From: Stropharia rugosoannulata
Lineage: Eukaryota > Basidiomycota > Agaricomycetes > Agaricales > Strophariaceae
NCBI GenBank assembly: GCA_028532985.1
Contig: JANCIK010000002.1
Span: 2,294,001-2,358,000, forward strand
Length of the DNA: 64,000 nt
Direction of reading: 5' to 3'
Positions within the stretch are counted from its first letter, which is position 1. Each line of letters starts with the position of its first letter. Positions 1 through 10,664 of the stretch are shown here, piece after piece. Both the position numbers and the translations under genes were made by a program. The notes under the pieces are model-generated. The model did no database searches. It saw only the letters and a list, made by a program, of their open reading frames with translations, and had not been told where the DNA came from.

Positions 1-616
1 TTTGGCGTAAAGCATTCTTTTCAAGGTCAGACTGGTCCTGTACATGTTGCGACTTCCCGGTGATTGTTGGGTCATCAGGATCCAGAAAATCAGACACATT
101 AGATACTTGAGAGAAAGCCGAGTAATCGCGATTCATGGAGCCCACATAACTGTCGCCTCTATAGGCGCCATAAGGACGGTTAAGCTCAGTGGAGTGAAAC
201 AAGCCAGGTAGCTCGTGAGTCCCAGATCTTGTCATAGAATACCAGTCCATTACATTAGCAAGAAGGCCCTGCCTTTTGTGCACATGTTTTCCTTGTGGGG
301 CCTCGCCTTGAGCAAGTTCTGCATGATTTGACTTTGAATCTGAGGTATGAGAAGAGCTGTGAACCCTCGGCGGCAACTTCAAACCATAAGAGTGCTCATG
401 GGACCGTGAAGCAAGCTGTTGTTGGCTACCTGCTTCCTTCCGATCTTCTTCGCTCTCATAACATTGGAGCTTTGAGGTGCCCGTGTTGCTCGGTGGTCTG
501 ATAGGAGTAGTACTGCGATGGTTGACGCTTTGAGCCGTTTCGGGGTGATCTGCAGCGCCGCTTGCAAAGTTCCAGCCTTGCGTGGGGTGATTGTCGTTGG
601 AAGCATGCCGTGGCAT
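1..616 (-). CDS. N-terminal part of an unknown protein, truncated at the window edge
   Basis: A reading frame opens at an ATG (616-614) and stays open for about 205 codons to the first base of the window, so only the N-terminus is present. The translated part is polar and probably disordered. It is rich in Ser, His, Asn and Gln, has no obvious signal peptide or membrane segment, and contains a short region around 'LLANVMDWYSMTRSGTHEL' that looks more ordered. I do not recognise the family. Such long disordered N-termini often precede a folded or membrane domain, which would lie outside the window. The start is the first ATG after the upstream gap. Its promoter would lie in the 378-bp gap before the stop codon of the neighbouring DUF6534 gene. 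Confidence 0.6.
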   Translation of the reverse strand, partial: MPRHASNDNHPTQGWNFASGAADHPETAQSVNHRSTTPIRPPSNTGTSKLQCYESEEDRKEAGSQQQLASRSHEHSYGLKLPPRVHSSSHTSDSKSNHAELAQGEAPQGKHVHKRQGLLANVMDWYSMTRSGTHELPGLFHSTELNRPYGAYRGDSYVGSMNRDYSAFSQVSNVSDFLDPDDPTITGKSQHVQDQSDLEKNALRQ

Positions 617-994
617 TGGCCACTATCCGAGTAGGAGGTTGAATGTATTAAAATGAAACGAGTGTGTAGTAGAAGCGCATTGAAGGACTAGCAAATTGCG
701 CAAACCAGTTTAAAATCAAATATACATGCCCAGTCAGCCGCCCCTATCATCTACGGGGACAACATGTGACCTTCACAGGCCAGGGATTACTACTACCTTA
801 TTTGGTACATGACTTGCTTCTTCAGGTTACTGCACGGACTCCACTACACGGATGCATCATCCCTTTGGTACTTAGAGTCCTGGGCAGTGTGTGTCTCAGT
901 AAAGTCGGTGAGCACTTCTTTCTGTACGCGAACAGTCGCGTTAGTCGACTGGTTGGTTGGTTGCATTCGAAAACCCTAAATTCCAGGATCAGTA

Positions 995-2467
995 TCAGTG
1001 CTCCCCGAAAAATGCAGCGAGATAAATATCTACCACTGAGACGGAGACATCCTCTGTGGTATTGGAAATTGCTTTCAGCGACACCCGGGCGTTCAGAGTG
1101 TCTAGCAGAGTCTACGGTCATCATATATTTAGAAACTCAAACGACAAGTTCTAGTAACTGATGTTCGCTTACATTAGTGTAAATGCGTCCCAGGGGATAC
1201 GCAAACATGGCATACAAGTTTGTATTACGGTGGAGCATAAAGCTGAAAAGATCCCCGAGGGCGAAAATCGATGCGAATAGACCCGTCTGAATGGCGCCAC
1301 GGATGATCCGATTAATTATAGTATCCGTTCGACGGAAGCCTGTCCTTGCTCTAGACAATGTGATAGCTAGACTGGCTGTATGATCTGTTAGAGCTGGGGC
1401 TAGCTCGAGTTGCGTATGCCTCACCGGTGATGAGCAGATCAGCCGCTGTCTGGAAGCTTAGCCAGCAGATGACGAAAGGGCCCAGAGGTCCGAATTTGGA
1501 AACGCTAATTGCGACGTGATTAAGCTACGCAGTTACATCTGAGAAACGAGACGTACGCATGCAGTATTCCAGAGTAGATGCCAGAATATATTCCAAAGAA
1601 CAGTCCAACAACGCTTACAACGCCGATGAGGCCAACTAGGACTTTGCTTTTTGTGAGAACGAGGACACTGTTGACACATACCGATTCAGTTGGCTTCAAG
1701 GCAATAAAATATAGCATACCGTTGTCCCAAGAATATTTGCGTTACAAACGCTGCTACTGCCGTTGCACATGCCGTAAAGGGAATGGTCCATGGTACAACT
1801 GCATTTGCGGTGCGACATTAATGATCAAGTACACCTCGAAAAAGAAAAGTTCACGGAACTTACATGCCAAACTGTCTGGATTCATGTAATTTGTTACACT
1901 GGTTGGGCGAAATGAGACTAGGTGCCTATTTGATAACATCTATAAATCATCTTACCACATATTCCAAGCAGCATAGACGGCACTATCATTGTGGGTCAGC
2001 TCTGTTATATATATATGCTCGACGAAAGCGCTTCAGATGGACTTTGCACTTACATTGCGCTATGCAGAGTATCGAGCGCGAACAGAAACCCGACGACTCC
2101 TCTAAACATCCAGCATTAGAACCACATCCTATTCCTATAGGAAGTCCTGAGGTACCTGATCCACAACCTATCATTGAAGTCTACAATTTCATAACCAGTT
2201 AAGCACCTCAACAAGCTGCAAGCAGGTGAAAATAGTACGCACTTGTATTGTAGTAGATAATGAACTGGTAAGTGACAAGCCCGTAGAGATACGTGTTCAC
2301 TGTTTTCTATGCATCAGCGAAGGTAATTAAGTACCAAAAAGCTCATTTCAAATTACAAAATATTCCAATGAGTTCGACACCTAGTTGGAGAGGATCAGCT
2401 GAAGACTCGTGTTTATAATATAGCAGTGATCGTTACCGATGATCAGACTGAAGTCCGGCGCAGACAT
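995..2467 (-). CDS. DUF6534-type seven-helix membrane protein
   Basis: Twelve small exons rebuild a 284-aa hydrophobic protein: 2467-2437, 2380-2357, 2299-2243, 2180-2156, 2101-2054, 1982-1956, 1925-1864, 1798-1720, 1667-1557, 1504-1425, 1366-1173 and 1111-995. All junctions are GT-AG and stay in frame. The start 'MSAPDFSLIIG' and the C-terminal 'SRARTGFRRTDTIINRII' followed by 'LLDTLNAR' are, from my knowledge of the family, hallmarks of DUF6534 proteins. These are abundant in Agaricomycetes and are predicted seven-transmembrane plasma-membrane proteins of unknown function. Hydrophobic stretches in every large exon fit this. No single exon gives an ORF longer than about 80 codons, so the gene is easily missed. 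The last exon adds a short polar tail. Function is unknown; a receptor-like role is only a guess. Confidence 0.85.
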
Positions 2468-3038
2468 TTTATCACTCAGCACCTCGGCGACGCGGATGGG
2501 CTATGGACTTCAAAAACGACGACACGGAAGGGGTGGACGGGCTTGCATCCGTGATGCGAGACTTCCTCAAGGCTTTATTGTATTCTGGGGCATAGGGTCA
2601 TGCTCGGATAACTAGTATGGGACAGCATTACATATGATAGGTTGCCACGCAAAGAGCCTAATCAAAGAAATATTCTGAGAATATTACATACAGGATACGT
2701 GAATGCGTACGACTTGTTCTCCGTATACATATGCAGGGTGACTACCAATTATTCTCACACAACTTGACACAAGTGGACACAATTCCCTTTCAGCTGCCTG
2801 GAAAACGTTTGCACATATTTATGAACGCCGCTCAGCCGATGGAGTCCTTCCAACTTCCAAGGCGACGTTAGGGATTAAGTAATATGGCCGATTCCAGGCC
2901 ATCCTTCCAATATAATCTTGTAAGGCTATAAGTAGCGAGAACTTCTCAGTATATACTGCGTGAGGTTTTGTACGAATCGTACGAGTCCCCTATAGTAAGT
3001 ACTGCTTAGTTGAATTCGCGGCGGTTCGGACCAGATTC
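2468..3038. other. gap without recognised genes
   Basis: This is the upstream region of the DUF6534 gene and contains its presumed promoter. I found no convincing coding exon, repeat or RNA gene in it. Confidence 0.5.
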
Positions 3039-3416
3039 CAGTGCTCCACCGCCGCCCGTTGGCTGCCCACTCGATATGTGACCAGGCCTGAAGTTATTGA
3101 GGACTTCGTATTCCGTTGTATCGCAAGGTCCCAGATGGCGCCTTTCCGATATCCGCTTTCAGATGTAGATATAATTCTTGAGGTCGGCGAGAACGCCGGA
3201 GAAGTCCGGCCACTGGAATCCATTCCAAAGGACTGGAAGACCTTAATTATGTATCCCTGGTCAATTAGAGTTAGTAATTATGACCTGGCTCTTCGGTTTG
3301 CTATTTCTTACTTATCGCTTTACTTTACTCAAACCGAATACCTACAGCATTGGCTGATAAACGTTTCGGCAACTAAGGCCAAGGCTCGAGAGGTCTCGAC
3401 ATTTTCTTCTAATTGA
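3039..3416 (+). CDS. orphan ORF, possible gene or pseudogene fragment
   Basis: An open frame without a convincing ATG runs through about 125 codons to a stop at 3414-3416. Its N-terminal part reads 'FQCSTAARWLPTRYVTRPEV', which resembles the end of a mitochondrial targeting sequence followed by a first helix. The middle and C-terminal parts contain Trp, Tyr and Asp residues in a composition that looks like protein rather than noise. I recognise no family. A distant likeness to mitochondrial acyl carrier protein ('SDVDIILEV' compared with the family's 'DSVEVVMAI') is too weak to name it. Upstream exons could exist between 2880 and 3038, but no splice path is clear. It could be a decayed copy or a chance ORF. 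Confidence 0.25.
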   Translation, partial: QCSTAARWLPTRYVTRPEVIEDFVFRCIARSQMAPFRYPLSDVDIILEVGENAGEVRPLESIPKDWKTLIMYPWSIRVSNYDLALRFAISYLSLYFTQTEYLQHWLINVSATKAKAREVSTFSSN

Positions 3417-3732
3417 CAAAAATTTTCGGTGTCGAACTCGTCACACTTCTGTTCATTTCATGAATGATTACTTGTTGACAGAATGACAGCTAATCCTTTA
3501 CGCAGCACGCCTTATTCAGTTATCAGTGTGAACGACTTATATGTGGGCTCATCTTGGGCTCATCCATCCAACATCCATCTGCAACTCATCTGTCACATGC
3601 TGCCTCAACCGAGCATATAATTCATTTTTGCATTCAAAGATTGTTAGCACCTAACCTGATGTATATATGGGTGACCAAGTAGAAGAACAACATTCGGGGG
3701 AGAGTTTCTGGGGAGCCTGAATATGAATATAT

Positions 3733-4353
3733 TCAGCGGGCATTCTCTTTGAATTCCTCGAACCTGAGGCCCAATTGGTTGGCATCATCCCCATCAAATT
3801 GCACAAACCCAATATGTTGATAGAAGAGCTTTGCACTTTCGTTCCGAGGGTCGACACCGAGCCAAACCCCTTCGAGTCCCTCGCCAATCAGAAACCGCAC
3901 CGCTGTTGCGACCATTTTGCGACCCCACCCTTTCTTCTGATATTTTTCCACAATATTTATATGCATGTGGGCGGGGGAAAAGGCAAGATTTGCTTCTGGT
4001 GCGACGTGCATATTACGGAATAAGTCCATGTATCGTTTGTCTGCAGGTTTGACGGATTTCTCAGTAGGGTATGCAGCTGCGAGTGCAGGCCACCAGTGTT
4101 CAGCGGCGTACTTCTCGAATGCCCGTGTGTCAGTGGAACCGACAATATAGCCGACAACTTCGCTCATATCCTCTTCTAGGACGAATGCCCATGTTGTCGG
4201 AAGCTTGACGTAGGGTACAGCGTAAACAAGGCCGGGTAGTTCTTTAAAGTCATGGAGGTCTTCGGACGATGTACCAGCGTTAGCGGTCATCAGGCAGATG
4301 CGAGACAATGAAGGAGCATCGGCCTCCGTTGCTTTGCGTATCTTTAAATCCAT
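3733..4353 (-). CDS. GNAT family N-acetyltransferase
   Basis: This single-exon gene encodes 206 aa. The start 'MDLKIRKATEADAPSLSRIC' is the usual first strand and helix of GNAT enzymes. The central segment 'HMHINIVEKYQKKGWGRKMV' carries the acetyl-CoA pyrophosphate loop (Q/R-x-x-G-x-G/A type, here KKGWGR). The C-terminal 'NESAKLFYQHIGF' is the classic motif B. An internal region of about 40 residues ('EHWWPALAAAYPTEKS') is an insertion seen in fungal members that act on unknown substrates. The enzyme is expected in the cytosol and would transfer acetyl from acetyl-CoA to an amine. The substrate cannot be told from the sequence. It is transcribed away from the orphan ORF. Confidence 0.85.
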   Translation of the reverse strand: MDLKIRKATEADAPSLSRICLMTANAGTSSEDLHDFKELPGLVYAVPYVKLPTTWAFVLEEDMSEVVGYIVGSTDTRAFEKYAAEHWWPALAAAYPTEKSVKPADKRYMDLFRNMHVAPEANLAFSPAHMHINIVEKYQKKGWGRKMVATAVRFLIGEGLEGVWLGVDPRNESAKLFYQHIGFVQFDGDDANQLGLRFEEFKENAR

Positions 4354-4669
4354 AGATCGATGTTTATCGAACGTGACGTCTTGTATAAAAGAAGTTGCGC
4401 GATGAGATGGTACTGGTAGTTCTAATCTCTGGTTTGGCGCACCTCTCCACCTTTTACCTGGATCATGCTTTAAGCTTTAACACCACGTCCCTCATGATGC
4501 ATGCGCATGACCAGTGACATCCTATCACCATGAACCAATTAGGGATTAGGCGTCACCATACTTACTACTCTGAAATGTAATAACAGGTATAGGATTACTC
4601 GCTAATAAATGTACAGAATGAGATCGTCCGAGAAAAATGCGAATGGTACAGTTGTAAATGTGTAATGAT
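4354..4669. other. intergenic gap
   Basis: This holds the presumed promoter of the GNAT gene and the 3' end of the Bsd2-like gene, both on the minus strand. Nothing else was seen. Confidence 0.5.
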
Positions 4670-6208
4670 TTATAGCAAACCGGCTTCCTGAAGATCTCGT
4701 TGCAATCTTTGATCATTGGCAAGTGCCCGCGCAGCCTCAGGAGTCCCAGGTGTGTTGTTGCCTGGATTGAGCGGCGCCCCAGAAGTTGGCGGTGTCGCTG
4801 AGGGTGAAGAGTTACCACGATTCAAAGGTGTGTCGCTCCCATCATCCACTGGCCGACGTGAGCCAAAACCAAAGCCTTGATAAAGGTCTGCTCGTGAAAG
4901 TGCCCGGAGTCCGAATGGTCTACCTAACAGACCAGGATGTGACTGAGGCGCGGACGCTGCCGCGGTTTCCCTAGAAGCGATGATACCACGCTCCCATCTC
5001 TTTATGCGCCAAAAGCCCAACACCGAGGTGAGTAAGACAAACCATCCTACAAAAGATCAGATGAGCACGTAACATTGTTGGTTTACTCTAGAATAGCTCA
5101 CCAATCGTCATCAAGAAAAATGATAACCACTCAGTTGTCGCATCCGACACCATGATAGTAGCCTGCTCTTCCGTGATGTTGACCATAGGCGTATTCCACG
5201 ACACATTTCCCATGTGGTGATGATGCATGCTATGACCTTCAGTAACACCAGAGTTAGACCCTGAGTTCCATTCCGTCCAGTCTGCAGCGTTATCATTGGC
5301 ATCATTAGAATCGAGTCGACTGCGTAAAGCAAAGCCATATTGTATGAGTGTTACACCGAGACCCGCCCGCGACCCAAGGCGGGCGGCGTGGCTCGTATGC
5401 AGAAGATAGGTGAGCAAAAACCCAATAAACTGGAACGAGATTGAAACGAGGAGGTTCCAAAAGAATGAGAAAAGAGAGCCGGTGGGTAATGAGTCAATAA
5501 CCATTTCGCCCATCGAATCAGGCGAGAAAGGCGCATGAATCGTTGTTTCCCAATAAGGAGGGACGGCATCTGCCTGGGCTGATGCATATGAAGGCGGAGC
5601 TTCCTGTCTAGCATCTTCAGGTACAAGATATGTATCGTCACCTGAGGAAAGGGCGGTGAGAAGGTGAGATAATTGCATATACAGTTTCACACACCATCCT
5701 GCACTCTTACGGGAGCACTTGGTTTGGCTGTAACGTTAGCAAATACCCCATCGTTATTGGTGCCGCTACCAACAGGACCTGAAGGAATTCGACGACCTAT
5801 GCCTAGTTTGTTCAGTATTGTCGATGGCAGCACGGCACCTGCCGCCCTTTGAAACCACATCTGGTTCGGGGGCCGACGGTCTACATGTCCAGACAGGGGT
5901 ATTTGGCCATTCGAGTTTCCATATTCATTCGGTAGAGCGACAGCTGAAGGACCTGGAGGGGAGCCAGGTGGAGGGTAGTCATAATCGACACTTTCAAAAT
6001 CGTAAATTCCTAGAGAATGGGTAGAGACTGGCGGGGCTGTATCATGAGAGGATACGGTATGGTTCAGTGGTTGAGATTCTGTTGCATCATGCGCTTCATC
6101 TTCGTCATCGGAATAGTCGAACGCTGCTTGCAGCTCTACGTCTCTATCATGTTGTGCGGCGTTGTGTTCGGGACCAGGATTAGGTAGAGGCGCATAACGG
6201 TGGGCCAT
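4670..6208 (-). CDS. BSD2: Bsd2/Ndfip-like adaptor for Rsp5/NEDD4 ubiquitin ligase
   Basis: Three exons (6208-5695, 5641-5102, 5046-4670) join in frame to 476 aa. The N-terminal 170 residues are acidic and disordered. Then comes 'GVFANVTAKPSAPV', a conserved lead-in, and a 'PPSY' PPxY motif near 'PEDARQEAPPSYASAQADA', known to bind WW domains of Rsp5/NEDD4. Three membrane segments follow: 'FFWNLLVSISFQFIGFLLTY', 'AGLGVTLIQYGFAL' and one rebuilt across the second splice site ('WLSFFLMTIGWFVLLTSVL'). This is the architecture of Bsd2 in yeast and Ndfip1/2 in animals (DUF2370). These Golgi/endosome proteins bring the ligase to metal transporters and other membrane cargo. The C-terminal 110 residues are polar and Pro-rich. 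The join GAT-G|GT and the join ATT-G|GA both keep family residues. Confidence 0.9.
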
Positions 6209-6518
6209 AGCCAGGCCAGAAAAGCAATACGAAGAATGAACTTAAATAAAAGACTGAATATGTAAGAGTGTTGACTTAGGATATAGCTAAAAGGTTGAAT
6301 GTCGTGCCGCTTCAGGCAAGCTTCAGGGTGAGGAGGGAGAGGAGTGTTTGCCCGCGTTTGGCATATGGTATGTTCACACGGTTGTTACTGCTCGACCACT
6401 ACAAACACATCAATTCACTTGTTCATCAACTCCTTCTCCTCTGTCCCTTCAAATATATCGCCTACAAGTCAGTTTCGTGATGGCGTCAATGTTCCGCTCC
6501 TTACCTGTCTGTAATATG
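6209..6518. other. intergenic gap
   Basis: This is the upstream region of the Bsd2-like gene and the 3' region of the next minus-strand gene. No coding signal was recognised. Confidence 0.5.
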
Positions 6519-7013
6519 TTATGCATTTGCTAGGTTAGCCTGTCTGGTTAACTTGCTGACTCTCTCGCAACTCTCCAACCTCGTTTCCACCAACTTATCA
6601 AGCATATCCAGGATCTTCTCCGGCGAAAGGGCGCTCTTGGAAGTACTTCCTTGATCCTTTTGCTGGATGTCAACATATTTAGATGAAATGTCATTTATTC
6701 TCAATTTGAAGTCCTGTTTACGGCGCATCCAGCGGCTGCTCTGCGGATGCTGAGATCGGCCAGCACGACGGTCGTATCGCGGGTGTATTATATCTCGAGC
6801 TTCGCGGTCCACTGGCGGAGGGCTCTTATAGTTATTTACAAGGTTGGCGCGTCTCCTGTATATCCATATTTGCTCTTGTTGGTAGAACGCGACCAGAGAG
6901 TCTGCAATAGTAGCAGACGATTGTAATTTGTTGTCTCTACATTCACGAGATGCTGCTGGGTAATCCTGTCGGGGATGCAAGGGAATGGATGTGAAAGGCC
7001 TGTTAGCAGACAT
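6519..7013 (-). CDS. unknown 164-aa protein
   Basis: This is a single exon, starting at the ATG at 7013-7011 (the frame extends a little upstream without another ATG). The protein is basic and mostly helical in appearance. It has a 'FYQQEQIWIYRRRANL' segment, a central basic part 'RWMRRKQDFKLRI' and a C-terminal helix 'LDKLVETRLESCERVSKLT'. I recall a similar arrangement in uncharacterised mushroom-forming fungi, but this is from memory and gives no function. There is no signal peptide and no membrane helix. It is divergent from EMC10, with 167 bp between the two start codons. Confidence 0.65.
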   Translation of the reverse strand: MSANRPFTSIPLHPRQDYPAASRECRDNKLQSSATIADSLVAFYQQEQIWIYRRRANLVNNYKSPPPVDREARDIIHPRYDRRAGRSQHPQSSRWMRRKQDFKLRINDISSKYVDIQQKDQGSTSKSALSPEKILDMLDKLVETRLESCERVSKLTRQANLANA

Positions 7014-7180
7014 CTGGTACAAAGCAAGGAATGCGGTGGGCTTGCAGGGGGCGCTTCTGTTGATAAGTACCCAATGCGTGTGAGCCGTTCATCTGGCCCA
7101 GCCAATCACAGTGGTTGTGTCAGCAGCCTAGAGGCTAGTGGTGTCTCGGTCGCGACCACGTTCACTTTCACTTGACCATA

Positions 7181-8048
7181 ATGAGGTTGTTCCTCCTTAT
7201 CGCGTCCTGCTTCTCCTCGGCCTTCGCTGCTAATTATCTTATACACCATCGCGTCTTTCATCCATCATTACCCTTACAGTCATACCGCCAGCGCGGCTTG
7301 GTATCTCTAGACTCATCCGTAGCGGCATTTGTGCCCTCATCGGACTTGGCTGAGGGTCTCATCGAGTTCTCCGAAATTTTAAAAGTTGTTGAAAGGCCAT
7401 CCGACTCTCTATATCAAGTGGCCCTGCAAAGTGAAGATGAACAGCCTGAAAATCTGTGGGATTTCTCTTCAGTGCCTGTGGTACGTACTCCATCTATGTC
7501 TAATTATGCAGTGTGCACACCCAGCTGATCAGACCCTCCTTCAATAGTGTCACTTGAGCAAAGCTACCTCGGAGATTATAGTACTTTATGCTACTGGAGG
7601 TCAAAATCCCAAACCTTTTGCCTTGGACTACTTTATTTCTCCCATTTCCCGTGACAGCGCGTGTTCAAAATCCAAGTCTCAAAATGTTATAGCACCAGCT
7701 AGCTCCCTGAATCGTTTCTCAAAACATGCCCCAAACATGAATACCACTGTCTTGTTGCAAGGAACAGAGACACCACCTTTGTTCGTCATTTTTTCTACAT
7801 ATTTGGCCATCTAGCTTATCTGCCTACGACAGGCCTGAACTCAAGGCACCACCTCCCCTCACGCCAGAGGGAGAAGTCGTAAAGCCTGTTCCGGAGAAGA
7901 GCTTCATACAGAAATATTGGATGTATATTGGCGCTGTCTTATTGGTCGTTTGTAAGTCTATCATTATCTGTGTCACCAAGACATAGAAGTTGACCATAAT
8001 ACAGTGCTGTCGGGAGGTCCAGAAGAAGAGTCGCCTAAAAGAAAATAG
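7181..8048 (+). CDS. EMC10: ER membrane protein complex subunit 10
   Basis: Four exons (7181-7480, 7548-7780, 7833-7951, 8005-8048) give 231 aa. The start 'MRLFLLIASCFSSAFA' is a cleavable signal peptide. A lumenal beta-sandwich follows. The C-terminus 'RPELKAPPPLTPEGEVVKP' then 'EKSFIQKYWMYIGAVLLVV' is the conserved Pro-rich linker and single membrane helix of EMC10. The protein ends in a short cytosolic tail 'GPEEESPKRK'. EMC10 is a lumenal subunit of the ER membrane complex, which inserts tail-anchored and multipass proteins. The intron ending at 7832 restores the Leu-Pro of 'PPLPEL', supporting the model. The longer frame beginning with TTG at 7172 is not the start, because the ATG lies at 7181. 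Confidence 0.92.
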
Positions 8049-8174
8049 GTACTATCTATTCTACTGTCCGCATTTTGCAGAAATTTGTAGGCAAGTCTTC
8101 CGTAAAAATGCAATTTTGCGACTTTTGATATATTTATTGTTGTAACGTACTACCGCATAGCGTCGCTATTCAGC

Positions 8175-10500
8175 TTAATCTTCGTTAGTCCATACCCGAT
8201 GCATTTGCTTATTGAAAGGCTCGAGTGTGAATTCAAGGGCTGAGCACGGGAATCCGATCTCGAACTTGTCCAGCACAGAAGGGTGAAGGATTCCAAGAGA
8301 CCCGATATTGATGGCCCTGCTTGCTGAAACTTTGGCTCCTTTTGGTGGGGCAGCTCGGTAGAAGATTTTAGCAGCCCTTCCAGGGAAGTACATAGGATCT
8401 ACAGAATATCCAGTTCCCATTAGATTTTGTGCCACCCTCTGCTAAAGTATGCTCACCAGATGTTTCTTTGATATAATATCCCGTTAGCGCCGTCGAATCA
8501 GTACTTGAGATCCGAGGAATTTCTAGCATTTTCATTGCACGATCCAGCATGCCGTGTACTATTTCGAAGCCAGCGGTTTTGTTGCACCACACTGCAGCGG
8601 CGTGTCTCTCGTTTCGGGCTTGTCGTTCGCGTGTCACATCCTTGAAGACTACTTCGGACGCTTCGAAAATTTTGATCGGTAAAGGATGCGATCGATTTTC
8701 CCTGATGGTCTTCAGGAGTCCGGGAATAAGTGTAGTGCGTACAACCTGGAATTCTAGTGTCTTAGGGTTGGCAATCTTGACTGCAGTATTTCCATCATCG
8801 ATATGGTTTATCCATTCGAAATTTTCTTCATGGGAACACTGTAGAAGATTAACAAAGACACATACGAAACACATTTATCAAACATACCAGAATGAGGGGC
8901 AGAACTTCAACCCAGCCTGCATTTGCCCACTCGTGACGAATGACATCCGTCAATTTGCTAATTGTCAAAGGTTGAGCGACGGTACTAGTCGCAGGGAAGG
9001 TGTCTGGAAGGTTATTAAATCCGTAAGCAATGGCTGCGTCTTCCATGATATCGCATTCGTGGAGGATATCTGGTCTAGTTGGAGGAATGTAAACTGAAAT
9101 TTCGTCCGAGTTTGATGATGACAATGTAGCTGACAAGGCCATACGCGTCAAAAGAGTCGCCACGTCCTGGGATTTCAACGAAAGCCCTGTGCAGGAATTA
9201 ATGTACGATGCACGAGCTGTCATTTGGCGACCTGATAGATCGGGCGTGATGCGCGTTGTACCATTGGGAAGGATAACTTTGACTGGTTCAATTCTTGGAA
9301 ATTATTTAAGTGACGCAGGTTGAGGATGAATAAGTTTAATCTTACACGAATGGCTCTGCACAGTACTCAGAGAACATTGTAGCGACCATATTTACAACGA
9401 TATCGAGCTTGGTCTGATCTGTAGCTGTAACATCGATGAAGACGTTGCGAGTGTTCAGCGTAATTTTGCTGTGGTCCGAGTTGATGATGGGGGGCATCGA
9501 CAAAACTTGATCATTTGAATCGTAGATTATAGGGTAAACTGGAGAGTCCCGAATGATGGGTAGGTATTTTGCCAGATGTTTTTCACCCTTATTATTATAT
9601 AAGAACAGAACTAATACTAGGCTAAAGAAGAAAATCGTACCTCGTAAAGAGCCATCAGCTCTTCAGCGGTATAAGCTTTATCCTTTCCCAATGGTACGAA
9701 TTTGATATCCTTAGGAGGCCTCGCTTCATATCGGAAAGGCGCCTTTAAGGTATCCAGATCGTGGGTTCCAATGGCAACAAGCTGCCTCCGTCTGCAGATA
9801 TTCTGGTGGAGTTTATCTTGCAAGTCAATGAAAGACGCATATGAACTGGGAGTAAAAGTGATGTTGCGCAGGACGGCGCAAGCGAAAAGAGGTCTAATCT
9901 TTGCCGTCTGATGGTCGTGTAAGTGAGCGTAGATAGGTTACATGGCGCGCAACTTACTTCAGGATGAATTTTTACGGTGATTAAATCCTTCTCGCCACCT
10001 GGCTGATATACAGTTTTATACTGAGGTGCCGGGGATAACTGAAGGAAAATACGAAGAGCACGAGCAATGCCTTCAATACAGAGTAAATCATATCTGACGG
10101 GATGTTTCTGTAGTTGCTTTCGGGTGTATAAGACCAGACGTTACCTATTGGCAGGTATCTCAATTTTCAATTGCTAGATAGAGTTTAGAATACAACCATC
10201 GTAACATGATTGCCGTACTCACTGGTCTTTCCGTAGGCAAGCCCTTCTTAATAGCCTCTTCTACAACTGCAGTTGTCTGTGGTGTATCAGACAGATCGAC
10301 AGTCAGATGTACCAAGAATTACGCACATCTTCATCCAACTCCAAGCCATAGTCGAAGCACAGTTTATCAAACTCTTCTGTGGCTGTTGACAAATTCACGG
10401 TGAATCGTGAATCTCTCAAACAGTCGACCTTCTAAGACTCACTATATTCTTTTCCGAGGCGCTCCCAGAGCTCGGCCTTATCGACTGCAACGGTAGGCAT
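8175..10500 (-). CDS. FRS1: cytosolic phenylalanyl-tRNA synthetase beta subunit
   Basis: Ten exons (10500-10443, 10382-10327, 10276-10223, 10173-10145, 10093-9958, 9907-9641, 9587-9346, 9293-8888, 8838-8457, 8398-8175) join to 617 aa. The start '[19 protein letters not shown]' is typical of the eukaryotic beta chain. Internal blocks include '[20 protein letters not shown]' (B3/B1 region), '[18 protein letters not shown]' and '[19 protein letters not shown]'. The end '[13 protein letters not shown]' and '[20 protein letters not shown]' is the catalytic-like B6/B7 domain. The alpha2-beta2 enzyme charges tRNA-Phe in the cytosol. The last intron (8456-8399) is needed to give '[11 protein letters not shown]'. 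It faces DPH6 across a 164-bp shared upstream region. Confidence 0.95.
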
Positions 10501-10664
10501 TGTGGTTAATAGAATAGATTAAACTAACGCTACAGATCAAGGCAGGCTCGAGATCGAGTCAAATCTACAGGGCTCGTGACTAGATGATCAGCAATCAAAC
10601 GGAAAGGAAATAACGGCATTCAGATTCTAGTAGTCTCCGACTCTCCCCCACCCTCGTCGACGCG
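10501..10664. promoter_or_regulatory. divergent promoter region, FRS1 / DPH6
   Basis: Only 164 bp separate the start codons of two divergent translation-related genes. The segment must hold both 5' leaders and core promoters. No TATA box is obvious. Confidence 0.6.

Noticed and set aside
766..1161. 131-codon plus-strand ORF
   Set aside because: It is antisense to the last exons of the DUF6534 gene, starts without a convincing ATG context and has random-looking content.
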